DNA of 15,786 nucleotides from Bacillota bacterium (GCA_017474705.1 JAFVHC010000026.1:1-15786); one strand, 5' to 3'. Counted from the stretch's first letter, positions 7,485-14,942 are shown. Program-made: numbers and translations. Notes: generated by a model not told the origin, from the sequence alone.

Positions 7485-10454
7485 ATGAATGAAACGATCC
7501 GCCAGTATGGCAAGAAGCCGCCGTTTTCCAGCTTTCTTCCGGGTGTGGCCGGAGTGAAGGGCATCCCGATCTGGTGCTACTACGTCAATCGTGGGCAGGC
7601 CGTGGTCAGCTTCGGTGTGGACAACAAGGATCACCCGATCATGGAATTCCTTCCGGCACACCGTGCCTATACCAAAGTGCGGCAGACCGGGTTCCGGACC
7701 TTCGTGCGCAGAGACGGCGCGGTACGCGAGCTGTTTACACAGGAAGAAAATGGCACGATGACCATCGGCATGAATGTGCTGGGCTTAGAAGAGAAGACGG
7801 AAGATCTCGTGACATGTGTGCAGTACTTCGTCCTCCCGGAGGAGCACGTAGGAGCGTTGGTGCGCAGGGTGTGTGTGACCAACCCGTCGGCAGAGCCGAT
7901 ACATCTGGAAGTGCTGGATGGCATGCCGGAGATCGTACCTTACGGTGTCACCGACTGGACGCTGAAGAACATGCTGCAGACGGGCAAAGCCTGGATGCAG
8001 GTAGAAGACACCGAGACGAAAGCCCCATTTTATCGTGTACGAGCCAGTATGGAGGACACGACCGACGTGGCCGTCATCGAGGGCGGCAACTTTGCGGTCT
8101 CCTTTGACGAAGCAGGAAAGCGTCTGCCCATGATCACCGATCCCGCACAGATCTTCGATTACGATCTGGCGATGGAACGGCCGCTGGTCTTTACGGACGG
8201 CGGACTGGCCAAAGTCCAGACACGCCGCGGTCGTACGTCCAACTTCTTCCCCTGCGCGTTTACTGTCATAGAAGCAGAAGTCGGACCCGGGGAGAGCCTT
8301 TCCTGGAACACCCTCATCGGCCAGGTGGAGAGCAAAGATATACTGCAGGCCTTTTTGGAAGGAACGTTCACCGGCGGCTGGTTTGCCGCGAAGGAACAGC
8401 GTGCTGTCGCTCTGACCGACCGCTTGACCGACTGCATCGATACGCACACGGCGGATCCGCGCTTCGACGCGTACTGCCGCTATACCTACATGGACAACGT
8501 GCTGCGCGGCGGCTGCCCGATGCTGCTGGGCGATAAGGTCTTCTACGCCTATTCGCGCAAGCACGGGGATCTGGAGCGGGATTACAATTACTTCTCCATG
8601 TTGCCGGAATTCTATTCCCAGGGCAACGGCAACTTCCGCGACGTCAATCAGAACCGCCGCAGCGACACTTTCTTCTCACCTTTCGTGGGACGGTACAACC
8701 TGCACATGTTCTACGACATGATCCAGTTGGATGGCTACAATCCTTTGAGCGTGGAGATGCAGACCTTCACGCCGGAAGGGGAGACGGAAGCGCTGACACC
8801 GGGGCAGATCTATGCCCGGTTGGAGCGGGAAGGGACACCGGAACGGTTTGAAGAGGTCATGCGGGGTGCTAAAGGCCAGCTGAATGCCAAGTTCAATGAA
8901 GGATTCTGGTCCGATCATTGGACGTACAACCTGGACCTGGTGGAAGAATATCTGGCCATATGGCCGGACAAGGAAGAAGACCTGCTGTTCACGCCGGAAT
9001 ATACCTGGTTCCCGGCACAAGCCATGGTCAGGCCGCGGGCCAGCCGCTATGAAGAGACAGTCCGCGGTATCCGACAGTATGACACGCTGGAGCGGGTGCG
9101 CGACAGCCAAGGGCTGTATGTCAAGGATGTCAATGGGGAGATCGTTTGCAGTTCTCTTATGGAGAAGCTGATCGTGCTCTGCCTGACCAAGTTCGCCGGC
9201 TTGGACCCCTATGCCATGGGACTTGAGATGGAGAGCGGACGTCCCGGCTGGTATGACGCGCTGAACGGTCTGCCTGGGATCCTGGGTTCTTCCATGAATG
9301 AGACCTACGAGCTCAAGCGCATGCTGGACTTCGTGCTGGCTCGCCTGCAGAAATATGACTGTGCAGCGACGCTGCCGGAAGAAGCAGTCGGTTTGGGAGA
9401 ATCATTGTACGCGGCTTCTCAGATCCCGGGCCTTGCGGATGCGGGCCAGCAGCTGGCGTTCTGGAATGCCATCAATGACGCGAAAGAAGCCTACCGCGAG
9501 AAAGTGTTCGACGGACCTTGTGGGAAACGGATCCATTGCAGAGGTGCTGAACTGGCAGAAAAGATCGAAAGTTTGCGCGCCGTCGTCGATCAGGCGATCT
9601 GCAAGGCGGACGCTCTTGGTGCACCGGCACCGGCATACTTCTCTTACGAAGTTATCGACTATGAGAAGGACGATGCGGGCATCCATCCGCTGCATTTCGC
9701 GCAGCATGCCCTGCCGCCGTTCCTGGAAGGTGCGGTCCGCCGCATGAAGCTGGACGGCGCAGACGCGGCACAGATCTACGATCAGGTCCGCAGCAGCGCT
9801 CTGTTCGATGAAAAGCTTTCCATGTATCGGGTCAATGCTCCGTTGGACAGCGAATCCTATGAGATCGGCCGCTGCCGCGCGTTCACGTCCGGCTGGCTGG
9901 AGAATGCTTCGATCTGGCTGCACATGGAGTACAAATATCTGCTGGAGACTCTGAAAGCCGGCCTGTATCCGCAGTTTTTTGCGGATCTGCAGAAGACCTG
10001 CATCCCGTTCCTGGATCCGGAGGTCTATGGCCGCAGTACTTTGGAAAACTCTTCCTTCCTGGCCAGCAGCCTGAATCCCGACGAAGAGATCCACGGGCGA
10101 GGTTTCGTAGCTCGCCTCAGCGGATCGACCGCCGAGTTCCTGAGCATCTGGCGGCGCATGATGTTCGGTGCGCAGCCCTTCATCATGAAAAACGGAGCGT
10201 TGGTCTGCGCGCTTGCGCCGGCCCTGCCCGGTTGGCTGATCCGGCCGGACAAAACGGTCTCCGCCATGTTCCTGGGCCAGACGAAGGTCACCTATCATCT
10301 GCCGGATCAGGAGGACTTGATCCCCGGTGCGTATCGGATCAAGAAGATCCTGGTGGACGGCGTGGAACAGCCGGGACCGACGATCACCGGAGCAACGGCA
10401 GAAAAACTTAGAGCCGGACAGATCAGCACGTTTGAAGTCTGGATCAAAAAGTGA
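7485..10454 (+). CDS. GH94-like (clan GH-Q) putative glycoside phosphorylase
   Basis: 989 residues, cytosolic, no signal peptide. The N-terminal part (about 1-300, starting FSSFLPGVAGVKGIP) looks like the beta-sandwich of GH94-type enzymes. The barrel region follows with YSRKHGDLERDYNYF from residue 356 and GNGNFRDVNQNRR containing Asp386, which parallels the G-x-G-F-R-D-x-N-Q block of cellobiose phosphorylase. RPGWYDALNG (Asp591) corresponds to the GDWNDALN catalytic-acid block (my alignment by eye). A beta-rich tail closes the protein. It is longer than the roughly 800 residues of cellobiose phosphorylase. Such proteins are often labelled cellobiose phosphorylase, but the glycan is unknown here; GH149 or GH161 (beta-1,3-glucan phosphorylases), or an unassigned family, are alternatives. 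It starts six bases after the ArsC-like gene with a poor ribosome site (AAAGGATGG at 7464-7472), so it is probably coupled and under the glycine riboswitch. Confidence 0.82.
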   Translation: MNETIRQYGKKPPFSSFLPGVAGVKGIPIWCYYVNRGQAVVSFGVDNKDHPIMEFLPAHRAYTKVRQTGFRTFVRRDGAVRELFTQEENGTMTIGMNVLGLEEKTEDLVTCVQYFVLPEEHVGALVRRVCVTNPSAEPIHLEVLDGMPEIVPYGVTDWTLKNMLQTGKAWMQVEDTETKAPFYRVRASMEDTTDVAVIEGGNFAVSFDEAGKRLPMITDPAQIFDYDLAMERPLVFTDGGLAKVQTRRGRTSNFFPCAFTVIEAEVGPGESLSWNTLIGQVESKDILQAFLEGTFTGGWFAAKEQRAVALTDRLTDCIDTHTADPRFDAYCRYTYMDNVLRGGCPMLLGDKVFYAYSRKHGDLERDYNYFSMLPEFYSQGNGNFRDVNQNRRSDTFFSPFVGRYNLHMFYDMIQLDGYNPLSVEMQTFTPEGETEALTPGQIYARLEREGTPERFEEVMRGAKGQLNAKFNEGFWSDHWTYNLDLVEEYLAIWPDKEEDLLFTPEYTWFPAQAMVRPRASRYEETVRGIRQYDTLERVRDSQGLYVKDVNGEIVCSSLMEKLIVLCLTKFAGLDPYAMGLEMESGRPGWYDALNGLPGILGSSMNETYELKRMLDFVLARLQKYDCAATLPEEAVGLGESLYAASQIPGLADAGQQLAFWNAINDAKEAYREKVFDGPCGKRIHCRGAELAEKIESLRAVVDQAICKADALGAPAPAYFSYEVIDYEKDDAGIHPLHFAQHALPPFLEGAVRRMKLDGADAAQIYDQVRSSALFDEKLSMYRVNAPLDSESYEIGRCRAFTSGWLENASIWLHMEYKYLLETLKAGLYPQFFADLQKTCIPFLDPEVYGRSTLENSSFLASSLNPDEEIHGRGFVARLSGSTAEFLSIWRRMMFGAQPFIMKNGALVCALAPALPGWLIRPDKTVSAMFLGQTKVTYHLPDQEDLIPGAYRIKKILVDGVEQPGPTITGATAEKLRAGQISTFEVWIKK

Positions 10455-10472
10455 TACGATCGTCTCCAAATA

Positions 10473-10496
10473 AAGTGCACACTTGTATATAGTGTG
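10473..10496 (+). promoter_or_regulatory. Possible promoter with overlapping inverted repeats before the membrane-protein gene
   Basis: TATATA/TATAGT (10486-10493) could be a -10 box, but no good -35 is present. It sits within CACACT-7-AGTGTG (10478-10483 and 10491-10496, perfect arms), and just upstream AAGTG-2-CACTT (10473-10484) forms a second, overlapping dyad. This looks like operator architecture at a weak, activator-dependent or repressed promoter. No binding protein can be named. Confidence 0.4.
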
Positions 10497-10520
10497 AAAA
10501 AAGATCAAAGGAGAAGGATC

Positions 10521-11489
10521 ATGAACAACCTGCAGATCTATAAGAAAACACTGGGATTTTCATTGCGGCGTGTATTTTGGGATCTCATCGGGATCATACT
10601 GCTTCTGGCGCTGGGAACACTGGGGTTCTTCGTAGGCGATCAAGCGGCGGGTGAAGGCCCTATAGGACTGGTGCTCGGCCTGCTCATCGGCCTGATCGCG
10701 CTGATCATCATCACCCGGTTCGTATCCTATGGGCTGAAAGCCGGTCAGATCGCCATGATGACACGCGGCATCACCGAAGGGGAACTGCCGGATGACGTCA
10801 TCGCGGAAGGCAAGAAGGTCGTAAAAGAGCGGTTCCTTACGGTCGCTGCGTTCTTCGCAATCACGCGCGCCATCAAGGGCATCTTCGGACAGCTGGGCAA
10901 AGCGATCACGAACGTCACCCAGAATGTGGGCGGCGACACCGGCAAGTCCATCGGCAGCGTCATCTCTTCGATCATGCAGACGATCATCAATTATCTTTGC
11001 GACTGCTGCCTGGGCTGGGTGTTCTACCGCCAGGGCGTAAGTTCCGCGAAAGCAGCGTGTGAAGGTGCGGCGATCTTCTTCAAGCATGGCAAGACCTTTT
11101 TCAAGAACATGGGAAGGATCTTCGGCATCGGTTTCCTGTCGCTCATCGTCATCGGCGGCGCGTTTACAGGGATCTTCTATCCGATCATTACCGCACATCC
11201 GGAGATCTATCTGACGATCGGCGAAGCCCTGCAGGAAGCGTTGGCGGAGGAGACCAGCGCGTTCGCGGAACTTCTGAAGAATCCAGGCACTCTGCCCATC
11301 GTACTGGCGGCCATCGGCGGCATCATCATCTGGGCGATGCTGCATTCCGTTTTCATAAAACCTTTCGTACTGACAGGGGTGCTTAGGAACTTCATGGAAT
11401 CCGGTATGAATGACGTGCCGTCAGAAGCCAGCCTGTCGTTCATCGATACCAAGTCCGACAGATTCCGCAAACTGCATCAGCAGGCATAA
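10521..11489 (+). CDS. Multi-pass membrane protein of unknown function
   Basis: 322 residues. Hydrophobic segments fall at about 19-39, 47-67, 148-168, 200-222 and 257-279, with a weaker one near 105-120, so this is an integral membrane protein with five or six spans. The loops are rich in charged residues. A CDCC cluster sits at residues 160-163 at the edge of a span. The glycine- and serine-rich VGGDTGKSIGSVISS (136-150) precedes it. I recall similar uncharacterised proteins in Lachnospiraceae but know no function. The start is ATG 10521 with AAAGGAGAAGG (10507-10517) just upstream. A GTG at 10494 in the same frame lacks a ribosome site and is rejected. It lies 17 bases before the CAT-like gene and probably shares its mRNA. 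Confidence 0.85.
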   Translation: MNNLQIYKKTLGFSLRRVFWDLIGIILLLALGTLGFFVGDQAAGEGPIGLVLGLLIGLIALIIITRFVSYGLKAGQIAMMTRGITEGELPDDVIAEGKKVVKERFLTVAAFFAITRAIKGIFGQLGKAITNVTQNVGGDTGKSIGSVISSIMQTIINYLCDCCLGWVFYRQGVSSAKAACEGAAIFFKHGKTFFKNMGRIFGIGFLSLIVIGGAFTGIFYPIITAHPEIYLTIGEALQEALAEETSAFAELLKNPGTLPIVLAAIGGIIIWAMLHSVFIKPFVLTGVLRNFMESGMNDVPSEASLSFIDTKSDRFRKLHQQA

Positions 11490-11506
11490 GATAAGGAGAA
11501 ATACAA

Positions 11507-12145
11507 TTGGGACCGCATAAGATCGATCTGAGCGACTATCCCCGCAAAGAGCATTTTGCGCATTTCCTGACCATGACACAGCCGTTCCTTACCATGACGG
11601 TCAAGGTGGATATCACAGGATTCCTGGAGCGGGTCCGACAGGAGGAAGCGCCGTTTTTTCTGACGTTCCTGTACGCGGTGACCCGTGCCGCGAACCGGAT
11701 CCCGGAATTCCGGCAGCGCATCCATGAGGACGGCATCCTGGAATATGATCATTGCGATCCATCCTTTACGGTAGGGCTGGCAGATGGGACCTATCGATAC
11801 TGCCTGGTCCACGTGGATCAGCCGTTCGACAGGTATCTGGAAGAGGCGCAGCGTAAGCAGGAGGAAGCGTTGGCCTCAGAGCATCTGGAAGAGGAAGAGG
11901 ATCCGCTGGGTCAGCTGTTCATTTCCAGTGTGCCGTGGATCCATTATGAAAGCCTGGAAACGCCTTGGCCGGACACGCGGTTTTCCAACCCCAGCATCAC
12001 CTGGGGCCGATATCTGGAAGAGGGCGGCCGGGTTACGATCCCAGTGACGGTCATGGTGCATCACGCCTTGGCCGATGGGATCCATGTGGCTGCGTTCTAT
12101 CGGAATCTGAACGAAGAATTAGAACAGGTCCTGGAACAATTGTAA
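11507..12145 (+). CDS. CAT-fold O-acetyltransferase (chloramphenicol acetyltransferase-like)
   Basis: 212 residues, full length for the type A chloramphenicol acetyltransferase fold. The N-terminus HKIDLSDYPRKEHFAHF matches the family opening. SVPWIHYESLE corresponds to the family's I-P-W-I/F-x-x-S/F block, and VHHALADGIHVAAF holds the HxxxDG motif with catalytic His186 and Asp190. The enzyme should use acetyl-CoA and act in the cytoplasm, with CAT-type trimers building the active site at subunit interfaces. The start is TTG 11507 with AAGGAG (11493-11498) eight bases upstream. Its chromosomal setting, codon use like its neighbours, and pairing with a membrane protein argue for a housekeeping acceptor rather than drug resistance. 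The acceptor is unknown, and activity on chloramphenicol cannot be excluded. Confidence 0.88.
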   Translation: MGPHKIDLSDYPRKEHFAHFLTMTQPFLTMTVKVDITGFLERVRQEEAPFFLTFLYAVTRAANRIPEFRQRIHEDGILEYDHCDPSFTVGLADGTYRYCLVHVDQPFDRYLEEAQRKQEEALASEHLEEEEDPLGQLFISSVPWIHYESLETPWPDTRFSNPSITWGRYLEEGGRVTIPVTVMVHHALADGIHVAAFYRNLNEELEQVLEQL

Positions 12146-12158
12146 GTTCTTCCCAACA

Positions 12159-12187
12159 TTGACGAAACCGCTTCCGGTTGCTATACT
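12159..12187 (+). promoter_or_regulatory. SigA-type promoter of the aldolase gene
   Basis: TTGACG (12159-12164) and TATACT (12182-12187) are exactly 17 bases apart, with a predicted start near 12194. The promoter stands in the 90-base gap after the CAT-like gene. Confidence 0.75.
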
Positions 12188-12202
12188 TTTGCCGGAAGCG
12201 GT
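12167..12202 (+). promoter_or_regulatory. 11-bp inverted repeat astride the -10 box (operator or terminator)
   Basis: ACCGCTTCCGG (12167-12177) and CCGGAAGCGGT (12192-12202) are perfect inverted copies around a 14-base centre that contains the -10 box. The left arm fills the promoter spacer and the right arm covers the expected start of transcription, which is the placement of a repressor operator. As RNA from the upstream CAT-like gene, the same sequence would be a hairpin followed by ATTATTTG, so it may also act as a weak terminator. Confidence 0.6.
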
Positions 12203-12235
12203 ATTATTTGCCGATCATGAAAGGAGCGAAAAACG

Positions 12236-13159
12236 ATGCAGAAGATCACGGGCGTCATTCCGGCGATGGTCACACCATTTGATAAAGAAGGTAATATCGA
12301 CGGGCAGGCGATCCGACAGATCGTCGGATTCCTGAAGGATCAACAGGTGGACGGGCTCTACCTGACGGGCAGTACCGGCGAAGGGTTCTTGATGAGTCCT
12401 GAGGAGCGCAAGCAGGTGATCGAGATCACGGCGGAGGCTGCGGATGGCACTTTGCCCTTCATCGTCCATGCCGGCGCCATCGGTACGAAGGTGACCATCG
12501 ATCTGGCGCAACATGCGGAATCCTGTGGGGCAGCTGCGGTCTCCTCAGTCCCGCCTTTCTACTGGAAATTCGGCCCGGAGAATATCGAAAAATACTACCG
12601 TGAGATCGCGGAAAGCGTGGAAGTCCCTGTGATCATGTACAATATCGCCTTGGCCGGCGTGATGGATTTTTCGACCATCCGCCGCATGGCCGAGATCCCC
12701 AATGTACGAGGCATCAAATATACGGCGCCGACCCAGTTCGAGATGCTGGAACTGCGGGAGCAGCTGGGGCCGGATTTCGTGATCTATTCCGGCAGCGACG
12801 AGATGGCCATGAGCGGTCTGGGCTACGGCGCGGACGGCATCATCGGTACGTTCTACAACATCCTGCCGGACCTGTACCAGGATCTGTATCAGACATCCTT
12901 GCGCAAGGACCTGGATGCCATGCTGGACAAGCAGAAGATCGCCAACCAGGTCATTCTGACCTGCCTCAGACATGAAATGATCCCGACCGTGAAAGCGATG
13001 ATGCGCTGGATCGGGATCGATGCAGGATACGCCCGCAGCCCCTTCCGTCAGTTCACAAGGGAGGAAGAGCTGGCTTTGATGGAGGAATTCCGGCCGATCC
13101 GGGAACTGCCCGGGGCGGAGAAAGTGCTGTTTTTGAGCAAAGAATGGACGTTGACATGA
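12236..13159 (+). CDS. N-acetylneuraminate lyase-like aldolase (DHDPS/NAL superfamily)
   Basis: 307 residues of a class I aldolase TIM barrel. The Schiff-base lysine is Lys161 in GIKYTAP, the catalytic tyrosine Tyr135 in MYNIALAGV, and the carboxylate-binding loop is GSTGEGF at residues 45-51. The features favour sialic acid lyase over dihydrodipicolinate synthase. The loop is GSTGE rather than G-T-T-G-E. The arginine that follows YNVP in DapA is missing. Thr163 and SGSDE (Asp-Glu) match the sugar-contacting K-x-T and Y-D-E positions of E. coli NanA. Ala138 replaces the usual proline of YNIP. No other sialic-acid gene is present nearby, so a different 2-keto sugar acid is possible. AAGGAG (12221-12226) lies nine bases before ATG. 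It has its own promoter and terminator. Confidence 0.85.
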   Translation: MQKITGVIPAMVTPFDKEGNIDGQAIRQIVGFLKDQQVDGLYLTGSTGEGFLMSPEERKQVIEITAEAADGTLPFIVHAGAIGTKVTIDLAQHAESCGAAAVSSVPPFYWKFGPENIEKYYREIAESVEVPVIMYNIALAGVMDFSTIRRMAEIPNVRGIKYTAPTQFEMLELREQLGPDFVIYSGSDEMAMSGLGYGADGIIGTFYNILPDLYQDLYQTSLRKDLDAMLDKQKIANQVILTCLRHEMIPTVKAMMRWIGIDAGYARSPFRQFTREEELALMEEFRPIRELPGAEKVLFLSKEWTLT

Positions 13160-13190
13160 AAAAAGCCGGGATCACCCGGCTTTTGCTTTT
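13159..13190. terminator. Bidirectional intrinsic terminator between the aldolase gene and glgA
   Basis: AAAAGCCGGG (13161-13170) pairs with CCCGGCTTTT (13175-13184) around an ATCA loop. The plus-strand transcript ends in TTTTGCTTTTT, and the minus-strand transcript ends in a run of six U from 13164-13159. It serves both convergent genes, and the two stop codons lie at its edges. Confidence 0.92.
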
Positions 13191-14671
13191 TAAGGTTTCA
13201 GTTTCATATACAAGGCACGATACTGTTCCGCGGAATTGTCCCAGGAGACGTCCTTTTCCATGTCACGGATGACCATTTCATCCCAGGACTCACGCTCGGT
13301 GAAGTACAAGGTCTTGGCGCGGATGACCGCTTCCCACAAAAGGCCCGGTTCGTAACGATCGAAGGAGAATCCGTTGCCCTGGTTGGTGTACATGTTGTAC
13401 GGCTCGACCGTATCCTTCAGGCCGCCGGTCTCGCGAACGATCGGAATAGTACCGTAGCGCATGGCGATGAGCTGCGTCAGGCCGCAGGGCTCGAAGAGGG
13501 AGGGCACGAGCAGCGCATCGGAACCAGCATAGATCAGGTGCGCCAGGCGCTCATCATACATGATGCAGGCGCAGACAGTGCCTTTATTCGCGTTTTCATA
13601 GTAGCGGAAGGAATCCTCATATTGCGCGTCGCCGGTGCCCAGGACCACGATCTGGGTGTTGCCGTCCAGCAGGTTGGGGATGATCTGGTTGACCAGATCC
13701 AGACCCTTCTGGTCGGTCAAGCGGGAGATCAGGCCGATGACGAACTTGTTCTCGTCTTCTTCCAGACCCAGCTTCTTCTGCAGGGCCAGTTTGTTCTGCG
13801 GTTTGCCTACCAGCACATCATCGATGGAGTATTTGACCGCGAGGAGTTTATCGGTCTCACTGTTCCACTGATCGACATCGATGCCGTTGACGATGCCGCA
13901 CAGTTTGCCGGAATGATAGCGCAGATGGTCGTCCAGACCTTCGCCATAGAACGGAGTTTGGATCTCATCCGCATACGTCCGGCTGACGGTGGTGATCATG
14001 TCGGCATAGGTGAGGCCGCCCTTGAACATGTTAGCGTCATTGTGCTTCTGCTTGAGCACGGCATAATCGAAGAGGTAATCCGGCAGTCCGGACCAATACT
14101 TGATGGTGGGGATGTCGTAGATGCCCTGGAAGCGGAGGTTGTGGATGGTCAGGATGGACTTGGCGCTGGCGACAGGCGTGCCGTTAAAGACGGTGCGCAG
14201 ATAGATGGGGACCAGACCGGCCTGCCAGTCATGGCAGTGGATGATGTCCGGGATCCAGTCCATAAAATTGAGGGCTGCCAGCGCCGCTTTGGCGAAGTAG
14301 CAGTACTTGGGGATATCATCGACCAGGTTGGTATAAGGGTTGCCCCAACTGAAGAACTCTTCGTTGTCGATGAAATCATAGACGACGCCGTCCCAGACGT
14401 ACTCCATGATGCCCACGTAATAGGAGCGGCCGTCGGCGCACAGATCCATGGTAAAGGACCCGCGATAGACCATCTTTTCCTGGTATTTCCAGGGGATGCA
14501 CTTATAGCGGGGAATGATGACTTTGACATCGCAGTTCTGGGCGGTCAAAGCACGGGGCAGGGCATACATGACGTCGCCAAGCCCACCGGTTTTTACAAAG
14601 GGATAGCATTCGGACCCGATGAAGGCCACGCTGCGGCGCGGCTCGGGCATAGGAGCATCGTTTTTGTTCAT
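13190..14671 (-). CDS. glgA: Glycogen synthase (ADP-glucose type, GT5)
   Basis: 493 residues, near the usual 480. It elongates alpha-1,4-glucan from ADP-glucose in the cytoplasm. The N-terminal Rossmann domain opens with SECYPFVKTGGLGDVMYALP, where Lys27 in KTGGLGD binds the sugar nucleotide. DIIHCHDWQAGLVPIYL and KSILTIHNLRFQGIY follow, and the C-terminal domain has GLISRLTDQKGLDLV and SLFEPCGLTQLIAMRYGTIPIV with Glu394 as the conserved catalytic-site glutamate of the GT-B retaining enzymes. The start ATG at 14671 is chosen because AGGGAG lies eight or so bases upstream and the protein then begins normally; the frame is open to 14728. It stands alone, without glgC or glgB in view, convergent with the aldolase gene. 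A long overlapping frame on the opposite strand is a shadow. Confidence 0.95.
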   Translation of the reverse strand: MNKNDAPMPEPRRSVAFIGSECYPFVKTGGLGDVMYALPRALTAQNCDVKVIIPRYKCIPWKYQEKMVYRGSFTMDLCADGRSYYVGIMEYVWDGVVYDFIDNEEFFSWGNPYTNLVDDIPKYCYFAKAALAALNFMDWIPDIIHCHDWQAGLVPIYLRTVFNGTPVASAKSILTIHNLRFQGIYDIPTIKYWSGLPDYLFDYAVLKQKHNDANMFKGGLTYADMITTVSRTYADEIQTPFYGEGLDDHLRYHSGKLCGIVNGIDVDQWNSETDKLLAVKYSIDDVLVGKPQNKLALQKKLGLEEDENKFVIGLISRLTDQKGLDLVNQIIPNLLDGNTQIVVLGTGDAQYEDSFRYYENANKGTVCACIMYDERLAHLIYAGSDALLVPSLFEPCGLTQLIAMRYGTIPIVRETGGLKDTVEPYNMYTNQGNGFSFDRYEPGLLWEAVIRAKTLYFTERESWDEMVIRDMEKDVSWDNSAEQYRALYMKLKP

Positions 14672-14711
14672 GGTGGGTTCTCCCTTTTCTATAACTTTTT
14701 TAGTTTTCGTC

Positions 14712-14727
14712 TGGCCAGAGACGGCCA
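14712..14727 (-). other. Short dyad in the glgA leader
   Basis: TGGCC (14712-14716) and GGCCA (14723-14727) are inverted copies six bases apart. They fall about 10-25 bases into the predicted glgA transcript, where they could be an operator or a small leader hairpin. Weak on its own. Confidence 0.3.
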
Positions 14728-14742
14728 CATATTCTTATCTTA

Positions 14743-14771
14743 TTTATATCATGGATGCGGGAAGAATTCAA
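14743..14771 (-). promoter_or_regulatory. SigA-type promoter of glgA
   Basis: Read on the minus strand, TTGAAT (14771-14766) and TATAAA (14748-14743) are 17 bases apart, with a predicted start near 14736. Directly upstream lies a 12-bp A/T-rich perfect palindrome, AAAAAGCTTTTT (14776-14787), positioned like an UP element. Confidence 0.75.
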
Positions 14772-14775
14772 CGTT

Positions 14776-14877
14776 AAAAAGCTTTTTTGAAATGTTTGGC
14801 CGCGCTCCGGCAATTCTGCAGGCAGAAAGTACTTTCTCGAACTGTATTGAAAGGAAGGGCGATCATCAACGGAAACG
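14776..14877. other. Non-coding stretch with two perfect palindromes
   Basis: Between the glgA promoter and the orphan terminator I see no convincing gene. It contains the perfect palindromes AAAAAGCTTTTT (14776-14787) and AGAAAGTACTTTCT (14824-14837), plus a short inverted repeat TTCTGC-2-GCAGAA just before and touching the second (14814-14827). A 54-codon frame from ATG 14792 lacks a ribosome site. The content suggests operators or the body of a small RNA. Confidence 0.4.
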
Positions 14878-14910
14878 AATACCCTGTGTCTTGAGGCGCG
14901 GGGTATTTTT
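14878..14910 (+). terminator. Orphan intrinsic terminator
   Basis: A 13-bp stem (14878-14890 with 14895-14907, three G-T wobbles at 85/900, 87/98 and 89/96) has a TTGA loop and continues into TTTCTGTT. Its top, AATACCC/GGGTATT, is perfect. The U-run is on the plus-strand side only. No plus-strand gene ends before it, so it must end a small transcript or act as an attenuator. Confidence 0.65.
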
Positions 14911-14913
14911 CTG

Positions 14914-14942
14914 TTGTCGAAAAACCTCTTTTATGGTACACT
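14914..14942 (+). promoter_or_regulatory. Promoter of the last (partial) gene
   Basis: TTGTCG (14914-14919) and TACACT (14937-14942) are 17 bases apart, and TGG directly before the -10 makes it an extended -10 promoter. It begins just after the orphan terminator and gives a leader of about 40 bases. Confidence 0.65.

Noticed and set aside
10494..10520. GTG start for the membrane protein at 10494
   Set aside because: It lies in the promoter/dyad region, has no ribosome site, and ATG 10521 has a strong one at the right distance.
11507..12145. Antibiotic resistance gene (catA)
   Set aside because: The fold and catalytic motif are CAT-like, but no mobile element or resistance context is present and the family has many chromosomal members with unknown acceptors; resistance is not supported by the sequence.
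12236..13159. 4-hydroxy-tetrahydrodipicolinate synthase (dapA)
   Set aside because: The DapA arginine after the YNVP block is absent and the substrate loop is GSTGEG, which fits the lyase branch better; no lysine-pathway genes are adjacent.
14672..14728. Longer glgA start at 14728
   Set aside because: The extra 19 residues cover the ribosome site and leader and do not resemble GlgA N-termini; ATG 14671 is well placed.
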